64,000 nucleotides of DNA from Qipengyuania aestuarii (GCF_019711535.1 NZ_JAIGNP010000003.1:186001-250000); one strand, 5' to 3'; positions 19,324 to 28,086 are shown, counted from the first letter of the stretch. A program made the numbers and translations. Notes: a model not told the origin generated them from the sequence alone.

Positions 19324-20555
19324 CGGCCATACTCCCCATAAGTCAGTCGCAGGTTCGCGGCGGCCTCGACGGAAGCCTCTTCGCGTTGCAGAGTTTCCAC
19401 CCGCAGCATGGCGAGCGTTTTGATGGCGTCGATGATGTCGAGCAGATCCGCGCGGCCTGCGGCAAAGCTCGCGCGTTCGAGGTCCACGCGGCTTTCGGCA
19501 AGAGGGAGCAGTTCGTCCGTCGCGCGCTGCCATTGTCGATAAGCGCTGTGCCATGCGGCGAGATCGGTCTCGAACTGGGCTTCGAGTTCACGGAGCCGGT
19601 CTGCTCTGGCCGACTGCGCCGCCGCCGCCTCGGCGTCGGCGGCGGCTACACGCGGGTTTTGGCGCCGGTCGGCGAAAATCGGGAGCGTGATCGAACCCAT
19701 CACCGAGACGACATCGCCAAAGTCGGGATCGCGCCTTCCATAGCTCACATTGACGCCGAAATCCGGACGCCTTTCCGATCGGGCAAGATCACTTCGCGCT
19801 TCCGCTTGACGAACCTGCGCAAGCGCCACGACAAGCTCCGGATTGCTTTGGAGCATGGCCCGCAAACCTTCGGGATCGAGATCGGCCGAAGGGATGGTTC
19901 CGGTCGCGGTAGCGTTCGGCAGAGCCGTATAGCGCGACAGCATGGCCTGAGCGGTCTCTCGGTCGGCTTCGATCCTGGTCCGCATGTCTTCGACTTCGAG
20001 CACGGCACGGCGTACTTCCAGACTTTCGGCGGGTCTGGCCGAACCGGCGGCGACAGAACTGCGCGCGAGTGGTACGAGCCTCTCGATTTCAGCAAGTGCA
20101 TCGTCGGCGACGGTCAGAGCCCGTTGGGCATAAGCCAACGAAATCCATGCCATTCCTGCTCCCACGCGCACCCTGTAACTTGTTTGACGCAACTGTGCTG
20201 CGGCAAGGTCGATGTCGGCCTCCGCCATTCCGAACCGGGCCCGACGTTTCGCGAGATTGGGGATCTCCTGTTCGATACCGACTTGGATCTGCGTTGGGAG
20301 CTGGCGATTCAGCTCGAACGCAGCCGGCCCGCTTACCGGCAGGTTCTGGATGCTCGCGCGAAGCCGCGGATCGGGCAATTCATCGGCAGCGTCGGCGATC
20401 TCGCGCCGGGCGTCCAGTCTTAGCTCGCTTGTTCGAACCTGGGGCTGGTCGCTCGTTGCTGCTCGCAAAGCTTCCTCATAGCCCACCGACTGGGCATTAC
20501 TCGCCGGCGCGAGGGCCAGCAGGACCGGAAGCGCGGTCCAGCTTATTCGTTTCAT
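19320..20555 (-). CDS. cusC: CusC/TolC-type outer-membrane efflux channel
   Basis: A 411-residue outer-membrane factor forming the exit duct of the Cus pump. It has a signal peptide (MKRISWTALPVLLALAPASNA) and two copies of the OEP repeat with long helices (EEALRAATSDQPQVRTSEL; ELRLDARREIADAADELPDP). No lipobox is evident, unlike E. coli CusC. First of the three overlapping cus genes. Confidence 0.88.
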   Translation of the reverse strand: MKRISWTALPVLLALAPASNAQSVGYEEALRAATSDQPQVRTSELRLDARREIADAADELPDPRLRASIQNLPVSGPAAFELNRQLPTQIQVGIEQEIPNLAKRRARFGMAEADIDLAAAQLRQTSYRVRVGAGMAWISLAYAQRALTVADDALAEIERLVPLARSSVAAGSARPAESLEVRRAVLEVEDMRTRIEADRETAQAMLSRYTALPNATATGTIPSADLDPEGLRAMLQSNPELVVALAQVRQAEARSDLARSERRPDFGVNVSYGRRDPDFGDVVSVMGSITLPIFADRRQNPRVAAADAEAAAAQSARADRLRELEAQFETDLAAWHSAYRQWQRATDELLPLAESRVDLERASFAAGRADLLDIIDAIKTLAMLRVETLQREEASVEAAANLRLTYGEYGR

Positions 20556-20647
20556 GATCGTTCATCCGCAAAAGGAGCGCGTCAGACACGCGTTCCGGAT
20601 CACCGGCCCGCGTCGAGCGCAGGCCGTTCATCCAGAGGCAGGAGCGC

Positions 20648-20663
20648 GCAGGCTTGAGCCTGC
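20648..20663 (-). terminator. Hairpin after the small periplasmic protein gene
   Basis: GCAGGCT-TG-AGCCTGC is a perfect 7-bp stem 7 bp beyond the stop of the gene at 20671. No U-run follows on the minus strand, so it is more likely a processing, attenuation or weak termination structure before cusC than a strong terminator. Confidence 0.35.
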
Positions 20664-20670
20664 ACACGGG

Positions 20671-21027
20671 TCATGCCGGAAGTTGCGGAGGTGGCGGCTC
20701 TGGCCCTAGTCCTGTGGCTGCGAGCGAATTGGAGACTAATCTGCTGAACTGAGAAGCCTGCGCCGGTATTTCACCGACCAGGGTCGCATCACCCCCTGGA
20801 ACGAGGGGCGGGATGCAGCCGAATGCCACGAGACAATCCAGCCGAAGGTTCTTGCAAGGCACGCCGTCATGATCGTCCATGGAAGCTGCGCCCGCCATCA
20901 TCTCCATCTCGGCGCAGGCCGGTTTGCCTGCATCGACCGCCTGAGGCAGGGCAGATGCATGCGCTGCCGACTGGACGAACAGCCCGCAGGCGATCAGTAG
21001 CAGTCCAAGGGTGCGCAAGACTCGCAT
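20671..21027 (-). CDS. Small exported cysteine-containing protein ahead of cusCBA
   Basis: The ATG at 21027 opens a classic signal peptide (RVLRTLGLLLIACGLFVQSAAHA), giving 118 residues; the longer frame upstream runs into the MBL gene and is not supported. The mature part has KPACAEMEMMAG and GVPCKNLRLDCLVAFGC, several Cys and Met residues able to bind soft metals, and a Pro-rich end (GPEPPPPQLPA). No family is recognised. Position before cusC suggests a periplasmic copper-related role, by context only. Confidence 0.6.
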   Translation of the reverse strand: MRVLRTLGLLLIACGLFVQSAAHASALPQAVDAGKPACAEMEMMAGAASMDDHDGVPCKNLRLDCLVAFGCIPPLVPGGDATLVGEIPAQASQFSRLVSNSLAATGLGPEPPPPQLPA

Positions 21028-21089
21028 AAAAAAGGCGTAAAGCTTTGAAGAGCGCAAGACAAGGACCTCGCATCGGGTGCGATGGTTCA

Positions 21090-22439
21090 TCACGACGCGT
21101 GCTGCCAGGCACCCATCGAGCCCAGATATATATCGAGCTTTTCGAATCCTTTGCTTTGCAGCCAGCCCGCCGCCACACTCGCACGCATGCCACTGGCACA
21201 CATGACGGAATAGGCGCGTTCGCGATCGAGCTCGGCGAAGCGGGAATTGAGTTCGCCCACGTAGATGTGTTCCGATCCCTCGATCGCGCTGCTGCGCCGC
21301 TCATCGAGGTCACGCACGTCAAGCAAGGTCCAGTTGTCGCGCTTGCGCTCGAGACGATCCTGAACCTCGCTCGTCCCGATCATCGGAAGGTTCGCCATGT
21401 CCATTCCTTGCGCTGCAGCCGGGACGATACCGACATAGCCGCCGTCGATCGAGTCGAGCCCGATCCTCACAAGGTGTGTCATGGCCGAAGCCAGCTGGTC
21501 TTCCGCCGATCCGACGAGGGCGATTGTTTCACCCTCCCTGATGAACCAGCCCGCAAACGCCGAGATCATGCCGACCGGAAGGCATATCGAACCAGGCAGA
21601 TGCCCGCTTGCGTATGCAAGCGGATCCCGTACGTCGACGACATGATCGGGGTCGATTTCGCGAATGTCCGAGAGCATGAGACATTTTGGTCGCAAAATCC
21701 GTGGCGCAGGAGATGTTCCCTCGACATTCAGGCGCTCCATCAGCCTGAAATAGGGCGGTTGGTAATGATGCTCGGCGAGCTTGGCCTCGATAAATTCCTC
21801 GCGATGGGCGATCTGGAGCCGGGGATTGTTGCGACGTTCGTGGCCTATGGTCGAGAATTCCCGGTCCGCCATTCCCGAACCGCAGACCGAGCCTGCTCCA
21901 TGCGCGGGGTAAATGATCGTCTGGTCACCCAGACCGCAAATCTTCTGCAGTGAATCGTACAGGAGGCCCGCGACCTCCCGCGCGCGCTCGGGATAGAAAT
22001 CGGTGCGTCCGACGTCGCCAACGAAGAGCGCATCGCCGGTGAACACGCCGATCGGTCCTTCGGGAAAATCGTCGTCATGGAGGACGAAGGCGAGATGATC
22101 GTCGGTGTGACCGGGAGTTTCGAGCACCGAAATCCGCAACTTCCCGATCTCGAAAACGTCGCCCTCTCGCGCGGTGTCGGCGAAAACAATCTCGTCCGCA
22201 GGGTTTGGACCGTGCAGAACGCGGGCACCGGTCATTTTGGCCAATACCGGCGATCCCGTGATGAGATCCTCATTCCTGTGCGTTTCGAAGATATGCGTGA
22301 TCTCGAGCCCTTCGGCGCGGGCACGCTCGACATAAATCTCGCAGTCCCGGCGCGGATCGATGACCGCTGCCTTGCCCTGCGAACCAATCAGATAGGAAAG
22401 GTGGGAGAGGCCGGGGGTCTTTATCTTCTCGAGCAGCAT
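21090..22439 (-). CDS. MBL-fold hydrolase with two rhodanese domains (persulfide-metabolism type)
   Basis: A 449-residue cytosolic protein. The start at 22439 (MLLEKIK) fits the family; the upstream frame overlaps the next gene. An N-terminal metallo-beta-lactamase domain (ETPGHTDDHLAF; FTGDALFVGDVGRTD; YPAHGAGS) is followed by a first rhodanese domain lacking catalytic Cys (ALVGSAED) and a second with CASGMRAS, which can carry persulfide. The usual HxHxDH metal motif reads THRNED, a variant known in this subgroup, so metal binding may differ. Related proteins (CstB, ETHE1-rhodanese fusions) oxidise or transfer persulfides. Confidence 0.87.
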   Translation of the reverse strand: MLLEKIKTPGLSHLSYLIGSQGKAAVIDPRRDCEIYVERARAEGLEITHIFETHRNEDLITGSPVLAKMTGARVLHGPNPADEIVFADTAREGDVFEIGKLRISVLETPGHTDDHLAFVLHDDDFPEGPIGVFTGDALFVGDVGRTDFYPERAREVAGLLYDSLQKICGLGDQTIIYPAHGAGSVCGSGMADREFSTIGHERRNNPRLQIAHREEFIEAKLAEHHYQPPYFRLMERLNVEGTSPAPRILRPKCLMLSDIREIDPDHVVDVRDPLAYASGHLPGSICLPVGMISAFAGWFIREGETIALVGSAEDQLASAMTHLVRIGLDSIDGGYVGIVPAAAQGMDMANLPMIGTSEVQDRLERKRDNWTLLDVRDLDERRSSAIEGSEHIYVGELNSRFAELDRERAYSVMCASGMRASVAAGWLQSKGFEKLDIYLGSMGAWQHAS

Positions 22440-22482
22440 GTTTTGCCTCGTTGTTGGAGTGTTTCCGTGAGACCGCGTCGAT

Positions 22483-23202
22483 CTAGTCGATCCCGAGTTC
22501 GGCTTTGAGTGCCGAGACATTCTCGAAGCGGTCTGCTTCTGGCCGGGCGATAGCGGGCTTGGCGTTGACCCAGGTGTTCTCACAGACGAATTCGAGCATG
22601 GCTGCCGCGAGGTCGGCGTGCCGGCAACGAAAGCAACCCTCGGCAAGACGCTCGTCGGTAATGACGGCTTCACCCGTATAGGGTTCGTCGAGGAGCCAGC
22701 CCGGTCGCGCAGACGTCCAATTCAGGCCTTTCGCGCGCTCCAGAAGATCTTCCATGGCGCGCATCTGTTCGAGAATATTGTGCAAGGCTGGTCTTGCCGT
22801 GAGCTCGAACCATGCAGGAACGCTGGGCTGCGGCTCTACAAACGCCGCCGATATCACGACGATCCGGGAAATGCCGGTCGTCGACATCGCTTCCACCAGC
22901 TTGCGGGTTCCCTCCGTATAAAGCGGAGGCGGATCGATCGCCGTAGATGGACTAAACCCTATACCGAGTGCGGAAATAACAGCACGGCAACCTTCGAGCT
23001 CGCTGCGGAAGTCGTCACTGAGTACATCGCACTGGAGGTACTCGACATTGTCGGCCCGGTCCGATGGTTCGGGCAAGGTGTGCTCGAACGCTCGTACCGC
23101 GATGCCCTTGCGGACCGCATGGCGCAATATTTCCGTGCCGGTCTTTCCTCCGGCACCGAAGACCGCAAGGGGGGCTGCATCGCTCACAGGCTCAGCTTCC
23201 AC
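22483..23202 (-). CDS. NAD(P)-binding atypical SDR-family protein
   Basis: A 239-residue Rossmann-fold protein. The N-terminal nucleotide motif is VFGAGGKTGTEIL, and DVLSDDFRSEL, VISALGIG and RIVVISAAFV follow the atypical-SDR (NmrA-like) pattern. The classical YxxxK pair is missing, so it may be a redox sensor or reductase of unknown substrate. GTG start at 23202 with GAGGTG upstream. It ends 43 bp before the MBL-rhodanese gene and is probably cotranscribed with it. Confidence 0.78.
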   Translation of the reverse strand: MEAEPVSDAAPLAVFGAGGKTGTEILRHAVRKGIAVRAFEHTLPEPSDRADNVEYLQCDVLSDDFRSELEGCRAVISALGIGFSPSTAIDPPPLYTEGTRKLVEAMSTTGISRIVVISAAFVEPQPSVPAWFELTARPALHNILEQMRAMEDLLERAKGLNWTSARPGWLLDEPYTGEAVITDERLAEGCFRCRHADLAAAMLEFVCENTWVNAKPAIARPEADRFENVSALKAELGID

Positions 23203-23295
23203 TGTAGCACCTCATTATAAATTCGGCCGCGCGTGCCGGGCCGATCATGATCATGGAGCAGGCACCGACGGAAGCCGGCGCCCGCTCGCTCGTGT

Positions 23296-23784
23296 TCACG
23301 CTTCGCTGTTGCCGCAGGTCGTGTACCCCCAGAACCCGAACTCGTCCTTCATCCGGGGGCCGGCGACGATGAGCTCCTGCATTTGCAGGCCCGCGTCTCC
23401 TTCGTCATCGAGAAGGCGCGTACGGATACGAAGCTCACCATTCGCATACTCACCCGAGGCGCTTGCCGTGACGGGGATCAGTTTGCCATTGATCTTGATC
23501 GCCCCGCGACCGCTGTTGTCGTAGACGAATGACGGGAACGCGACCTCGGTCAGGCGGAACTGGCACGTGTTTTCGGCTCCCAGCGCGGCGAGGTCCGCGT
23601 CGCTCATGGTCTCGGGCAGCATGAGGCCGGGGCTGAGATTGGCAAGAGCGCTCGCAGCGCTCTCTATCGGAGCTGCCGTTGCCGGAGGATCGAGCTGTGC
23701 TTCGCGGTCATTACCGATCGCGGTGTTGGTATTGCAGGCCGCCAGCGGAAGGGCTGCAAGAGTCAGAAGTGCGATCTTGTTCAT
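23296..23784 (-). CDS. Small lipoprotein, unknown function
   Basis: A 162-residue envelope protein with a lipobox (LAALPLAACNTN). The mature part has TCQFRLTEVAFPSFVY, AIKINGKLIPV and a C-terminal WGYTTCG; the two Cys could form a disulfide. Its ATG overlaps the stop of the DUF305 gene, making it the last of a four-gene overlapping operon. Its Cys-FR and KINGxxIPV layout resembles the lipoprotein at 52629, perhaps the same family. Confidence 0.7.
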   Translation of the reverse strand: MNKIALLTLAALPLAACNTNTAIGNDREAQLDPPATAAPIESAASALANLSPGLMLPETMSDADLAALGAENTCQFRLTEVAFPSFVYDNSGRGAIKINGKLIPVTASASGEYANGELRIRTRLLDDEGDAGLQMQELIVAGPRMKDEFGFWGYTTCGNSEA

Positions 23785-24308
23785 TGCTGCATCTCCTCGG
23801 GCAGGCGTTCTTCGGTGCGCGGGCCGTTCTCCTCGATGTCCTGGATGAGGTATTTCATCTCGGCGATCTCACGCCGCTGCGCGACGATGATGGCCTGAGC
23901 AAGTTCGCGGACACGCGGATCCTTCAGGCTCGCCCTTTCGCTGGTCATGATCGCGATCGAGTGGTGCGGAATCATTGCGGCCATGTATTCGGTGTCGTCG
24001 ACCGTGGTCTGGCTGCGTACGAGCCATAGCGCGAGTGCGAAGACGACGGCTCCGACACCCAGGATGATGAAATTCTTGGTCCGGTCCTTGTACATGCCCC
24101 ACATGAAGAGCAGCATGACCACCATCATCATCGCGCCCATGACGAACATCATCCAGAAGCGCGTCTCGCTCCAGAACACGTCGTCCATGTCGAAGCTGTT
24201 GGCATACATCAGGAAGAACATGATCACGGTCGAGGTCGATACCATGGCCATGAATCGCCAGTAGTTGCCGCCCCCTCCCTTATCCGAGTGGGATGTGCTT
24301 TCAGTCAT
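23781..24308 (-). CDS. DUF305 membrane-anchored protein
   Basis: A 175-residue protein; the ATG at 24308 overlaps the stop of the channel gene and the longer upstream frame is rejected. Three N-terminal helices (FMAMVSTSTVIMFFLMYA; MMFVMGAMMMVVMLLFMWG; FIILGVGAVVFALALWLV) precede a DUF305 domain with MIPHHSIAIMTSERA, the paired-His hallmark of the family. DUF305 proteins are frequent in copper-resistance clusters and are thought to bind metal in the periplasm. Confidence 0.85.
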   Translation of the reverse strand: MTESTSHSDKGGGGNYWRFMAMVSTSTVIMFFLMYANSFDMDDVFWSETRFWMMFVMGAMMMVVMLLFMWGMYKDRTKNFIILGVGAVVFALALWLVRSQTTVDDTEYMAAMIPHHSIAIMTSERASLKDPRVRELAQAIIVAQRREIAEMKYLIQDIEENGPRTEERLPEEMQQ

Positions 24309-24718
24309 GCGTTTTCTCCTTCCTTCATTATGGTCCAGAACAATTGTGCCGAGCAGCTGATGAGCGCGAAGCCGGTCAAAGCTTCGACGCCGGCAATGAC
24401 GCGCAGGTGCTCGGTCGGGTAGATGTCGCCGAGCCCCAGCGTGGTCACGTTGATCAGCGAGAAATAGAAATAGTCCATCGCACTCATCGCCGGCGTCTTG
24501 TCGAACCCGCCGAGACCCAGCTCCGCGCCCAGCCAGAAACCGCCAGCGAAGAGCGTCGCGACAAGCAGGTGCGATGCCAGGACGAGAAGCGCGACCCCAA
24601 GTTTGGCGGAGAAATTTCCGGGTGCGTCGAGCATGCGATGCCCTGCGCCGAGGATCGACAGATGCACGCCGACCGAGGCCAGGAAAAGTGCAATGGCGAG
24701 AATTAGTGCGGCGATCAT
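24305..24718 (-). CDS. Two-helix ion-channel family protein (K+ channel-like)
   Basis: A 137-residue membrane protein with an N-terminal helix, a second helix (LLVLASHLLVATLFAGGFWLG), a pore loop and a last helix (VEALTGFALISCSAQLFW). The pore reads TTLGLGDIYP, matching the Pfam ion-channel pattern but with TLGLGD in place of the K+ filter TVGYGD, so selectivity may differ. It overlaps both neighbours by ATGA, between the APC permease and DUF305 genes. Confidence 0.82.
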   Translation of the reverse strand: MIAALILAIALFLASVGVHLSILGAGHRMLDAPGNFSAKLGVALLVLASHLLVATLFAGGFWLGAELGLGGFDKTPAMSAMDYFYFSLINVTTLGLGDIYPTEHLRVIAGVEALTGFALISCSAQLFWTIMKEGENA

Positions 24719-26064
24719 CGATGATCTCCATCGTGTGTGGCGGGCATTTCACGCAGCGCAGGATTCCGACGGAGATAGAACCATTCGGCTCCGAACACTG
24801 CGGCAATACCTGCGACCGCATAGGCGACGACCGCAGGGTCGGTTTTGAGCTTGGCGAGGGCAAAAGCTGTCAGGACTACGCCGTCCGCCATGAGCGCCGA
24901 CCAGAGGATCCAGGCACGCGCGCCTATTTCTTCCCGCAAACCGCGCAGCACGCCCCAATGCACGAGCATGTCCATTACGAGATAGAAGAACGCTCCGAGC
25001 GAGGCGATCCGCGAAAGATCGAACAGGACCGCGAGCGTGCCGGCGACCACGACGGTATAGACCAGCATGTGACTGCGGATCGGTCCCTTCATCCCAAAAT
25101 GGCTATGCGGGATCATCTTCATTTCGGTCAGCATCGTCAGCATTCGCGAAACGGCGAAAACGCTGGCGATGACACCCGAGGTCGTGGCTGCGATCGCGAT
25201 TGCGACTGTGAAATAGAACCCAAGCTCTCCGAGCGCGGGGCGCGCAGCTGCCGCAAGCGAGTAATCGCGCGCTTGCGCTATTTCCGAAGTGCTGAGGCTG
25301 GCTCCGACCGCCACCGCGACCAGAAGGTAGACGACCACGCATACTGTGATCGAAATGATAATGGTTCTGCCAACATTTCGGTGCGGATCGATGATTTCGC
25401 CGCCGCTGTTGGTGATGGTGGTGAAACCCTTGAACGCGAGGATCGAGAAGGCGACCGACGCGAGCAACGCGTCGAGACCCGAAAGCGCGACTGGCTCTGA
25501 GAAGGCGCCGCCCGAAAAGCCGCTGGCCCAGATCGCCGCAATCGCGAACAGGGCGATGCCGCCGATCTTGATCGCCGACATGACGAGAGAGAAACCGCTG
25601 ACCGATTTGTTGCCTGCCGCATTCACGAAATAGGCGAAGACGATGAGCGCCAGTGCCGCGACGGAAACCAGAATGCCGCTGCTCTCGAGCCCAAAGGGCC
25701 GCAAGGCATAGGTCGCGAAGGTCCGAGCGACCAGGCTTTCGTTGATGACCATCGACAGCGCCATCAGGAGCGATGCCGATGCTGCAACAACACCCGGTCC
25801 GTAGGCCTTCTGAAGAATCATCGCGATGCCGCCAGAGGAGGGCCAGCGGTTCGACATCTTGATGTAGCTGTAGGCGGCTAGGGAAGTGACCAGGGCGCCG
25901 ACTATGAAAGAAAGCGGAAATAGCGGTCCAGCCAGTTCGGCAATCTGGCCGGTCAGTGCGAAAATACCAGCGCCGATCATGACGCCGGTTCCCATTGCGA
26001 CACCGCCAAGCAGCGTTATCGATCCAGCACTCTTCCCATGTTGATCGTCGCCATCTGTCTGCAA
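24715..26064 (-). CDS. APC-superfamily amino acid/polyamine permease
   Basis: A 449-residue inner-membrane transporter with about twelve helices. TM1 carries the APC substrate-site signature GTGVMIGAGIFALTG; helices such as GPLFPLSFIVGALVTSLAAY and SGGIAMILQKAYGPG follow. Substrate not deducible. First gene of the overlapping permease-channel-DUF305-lipoprotein operon, with its promoter probably in the ~300 bp upstream. Confidence 0.88.
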   Translation of the reverse strand: MQTDGDDQHGKSAGSITLLGGVAMGTGVMIGAGIFALTGQIAELAGPLFPLSFIVGALVTSLAAYSYIKMSNRWPSSGGIAMILQKAYGPGVVAASASLLMALSMVINESLVARTFATYALRPFGLESSGILVSVAALALIVFAYFVNAAGNKSVSGFSLVMSAIKIGGIALFAIAAIWASGFSGGAFSEPVALSGLDALLASVAFSILAFKGFTTITNSGGEIIDPHRNVGRTIIISITVCVVVYLLVAVAVGASLSTSEIAQARDYSLAAAARPALGELGFYFTVAIAIAATTSGVIASVFAVSRMLTMLTEMKMIPHSHFGMKGPIRSHMLVYTVVVAGTLAVLFDLSRIASLGAFFYLVMDMLVHWGVLRGLREEIGARAWILWSALMADGVVLTAFALAKLKTDPAVVAYAVAGIAAVFGAEWFYLRRNPALREMPATHDGDHR

Positions 26065-26360
26065 GTCTTTCCCCTGTCGATGTCCTCCCGTCCGAGAAAC
26101 ATCACGACAAGCAGTACGTTGCGAAGCGGCTCACCCCTCAAAAAATTTTCTGGCGGGGCATGAGCCATCCTTGGGCTGGCCCCGGAATCGCGTTGAGCTA
26201 TCGATTTCCGGCGGCGCGCTCTTTCTTCCTGCAGCGATGCCGATGGCGGCGCGTCAAGGCACGGCAGTCCACGCTGAGTGCGCCTAATATTCAGCGCGTC
26301 AAATCAGGAAAACCGGGCCTGGAAAAACCGGTGCAGCGGGACCGCGATGAGTGCGATGTA
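26065..26360. other. Intergenic region upstream of the permease operon
   Basis: About 296 bp without a supported gene. It should contain the promoter of the minus-strand operon starting at 26064. An A/T-rich tract (AAAAAATTTTC, near 26140) is visible; no clear operator palindrome was found. Confidence 0.5.
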
Positions 26361-26576
26361 CTAGCCGTAGAGAAAACTGCCCACCGCTCCTGCGAGAAAT
26401 CCCGACAGGGTCAGCCATTCGAACCATGGCAGCAACGGAACCCAGGCTTGGTGCATGTGAAACCGCTCGGGTGCGAGGCCTCCGAAGGCAATGCATAGGA
26501 GGTAGCTGACAAGCAGGAACACGCTGAGCGTCCAGCCCCATGCGAATATCGAGTTCTTGATTGATCCTTTTACCAT
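26361..26576 (-). CDS. DUF5676-like small membrane protein
   Basis: A 71-residue two-helix protein (WGWTLSVFLLVSYLLCIAFG; WFEWLTLSGFLAGAVGSFLY) with RFHMHQAW between them, the pattern of DUF5676 membrane proteins. These small proteins are common in metal-resistance islands beside copper genes; function unknown. It stands alone on the minus strand. Confidence 0.75.
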   Translation of the reverse strand: MVKGSIKNSIFAWGWTLSVFLLVSYLLCIAFGGLAPERFHMHQAWVPLLPWFEWLTLSGFLAGAVGSFLYG

Positions 26577-26620
26577 CGCATTTCTCCCACTTCGTGCGTC
26601 CTAAAATTATGCAAACGGAA

Positions 26621-26656
26621 GGGTCCGGGACCGTCGGGGCAGCCGGCCCCGGACCC
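26621..26656. terminator. Strong hairpin between DUF411 and DUF5676 genes
   Basis: GGGTCCGGG (26621-26629) pairs perfectly with CCCGGACCC (26648-26656) around an 18-nt loop, 130 bp beyond the DUF411 stop on the minus strand. There is no strong U-run, so termination is plausible but not certain. Confidence 0.4.
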
Positions 26657-26787
26657 AGCGGGATGATCGACAGGCATCTTAGCGCCCGTCCCGGTGTCCC
26701 GGGCTTCTGTGTTATTCCCGCGCGATTGTTCTTCAACGAGACATCGCCCTTATTTCTCGCGCGGCCACTGGCGTCAGTTCCTTACAA

Positions 26788-27252
26788 TCACCGATAAGAT
26801 GCGAAGACGCTCTGTCCGGTCGGACCAAAGGCGATGACCTCATAGGGCTGGATCCGGTCTCCTGCCTCCATGCCGGGAGATCCCAGCGGCATTCCCGGAA
26901 CCGCAAGGCCGGCAACGCCGGCGGGCCGCTCGCGCAAAAGCTGGTCTACTGCCTCGGCGGGCACGTGACCTTCGATGATGTATCCATCGACCTCCATCGT
27001 GTGGCACGACCACAATTCTTCCGGTACGCCGCGCGCGGTCTTGATCGCCGCCATGTCCTTGCTGTCGACCGATGCCACCTTCGTATTCATCCCGTCTTCG
27101 ACATGGCCTGCCCAATTCAGACAGCACCCACATCCTGGATCCCGGAACATCGTGTAAGTCGCTGCCTGCGCCACGTTTGAACAGGCTGCCAGCACGAGCA
27201 GGGCCGCGCCGCTAATCGATCGCCGGAGTAGCGAAGGCTTTTTCAAATTCAT
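26788..27252 (-). CDS. DUF411 metal-binding exported protein
   Basis: A 154-residue protein; the ATG at 27252 has AAAGGAA 8 nt upstream and overlaps the methyltransferase stop. The signal peptide carries a possible lipobox (LVLAACSN). The mature domain shows the DUF411 hallmark DPGCGCCLNWAGH, a second Cys/His region LWSCHTMEVDGY, EGHVPAEAV, and GLAVPGMPLGSPGME. The family is associated with copper resistance and presumed to bind copper in the periplasm. Confidence 0.9.
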   Translation of the reverse strand: MNLKKPSLLRRSISGAALLVLAACSNVAQAATYTMFRDPGCGCCLNWAGHVEDGMNTKVASVDSKDMAAIKTARGVPEELWSCHTMEVDGYIIEGHVPAEAVDQLLRERPAGVAGLAVPGMPLGSPGMEAGDRIQPYEVIAFGPTGQSVFASYR

Positions 27253-27935
27253 TGTGCAATTCCTTTCTTGTATCCGCGCCATAGCGAGATCGTCCCGGTT
27301 ACCGTCGGGAACCGGTGGAGCAGGCATGGCTCGGTGAAGATTTCGGCGAACAGTTTTTCGACTTCGCCGTCGGCGCTGGGCTGCGTGTCGCTTATGCCGT
27401 CAAGCGACTGGACGGTCGCCCGGAAGAGGCTCCGCATGAGTGGGCTATCAAGCTTCATATAATCGGAGATCAACACGGTTCCGCCTGGCACGAGCAAGCT
27501 TTCGATGGTTTCCAGGATTGCCTGCTTCTTGCGCAAGGGAACTTGGTGAAGGACGAGGCTGCTGACGATCTTGTTCGGCTGCCACCCTGCGGGCAGCTCG
27601 AGGCTTTCGAGAAAGCCTTTATGCCACCTGATCAAATTTGCGATCGCTCCCAGTTTGCGTCGAGAGATCCGCAGGGCTGAAGCATCGGGGTCGACGCCGA
27701 CGAAATGAGCCTGTGGGCAGTCGCTGAACATGGCTTGCAATAGGCTGCCGGTTCCGCAGCCGACGTCTATGACCCGGTCGCCAGGCGCGAGATGCAAATG
27801 CTCGACAATTTGTCGACGCCAGCGCTTTTCGCGTGTTACAAGAGTGATGATCGGGTCGTAGATCGGCGTAAGAAAGCTTTTGCCGAGCAAAGGCGTGAAC
27901 TCGCTGCTATCCTCTGGCTTAGTGGCGTTGTTCAC
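27249..27935 (-). CDS. Class I SAM-dependent methyltransferase
   Basis: A 228-residue cytosolic methyltransferase with motif I VIDVGCGTGSLL, acidic VGVDPDASAL, IVSSLVLHQVP and GGTVLISDYMK. The substrate is unknown. It overlaps the DUF411 gene by 4 bp, an operon that suggests a metal or metalloid stress link. It lacks the Cys set of the arsenite methyltransferase ArsM. Confidence 0.83.
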   Translation of the reverse strand: MNNATKPEDSSEFTPLLGKSFLTPIYDPIITLVTREKRWRRQIVEHLHLAPGDRVIDVGCGTGSLLQAMFSDCPQAHFVGVDPDASALRISRRKLGAIANLIRWHKGFLESLELPAGWQPNKIVSSLVLHQVPLRKKQAILETIESLLVPGGTVLISDYMKLDSPLMRSLFRATVQSLDGISDTQPSADGEVEKLFAEIFTEPCLLHRFPTVTGTISLWRGYKKGIAQ

Positions 27936-28008
27936 GACAGATGCCCTTTTTCCTCGTCGTATGTCCCGTTTCTGATTTCCTCACTCTCGATTACGTTCGA
28001 CTGCTGCC

Positions 28009-28037
28009 AATCCCTCAAAAAAGAAGTTTAAGGGATT
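28009..28037. repeat. Inverted repeat upstream of the cnrYXH-like operon
   Basis: AATCCCT (28009-28015) and AGGGATT (28031-28037) form a 7-bp stem with an A-rich 15-nt loop, 50 bp before the first gene of the sigma-factor cassette. It could be an operator, a leader structure, or a terminator for transcription arriving from the left. Confidence 0.35.
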
Positions 28038-28086
28038 GTGCAGGTGAGCGCGTATAGAACACGTGCAACCCACAGGAGTTTTTCGG

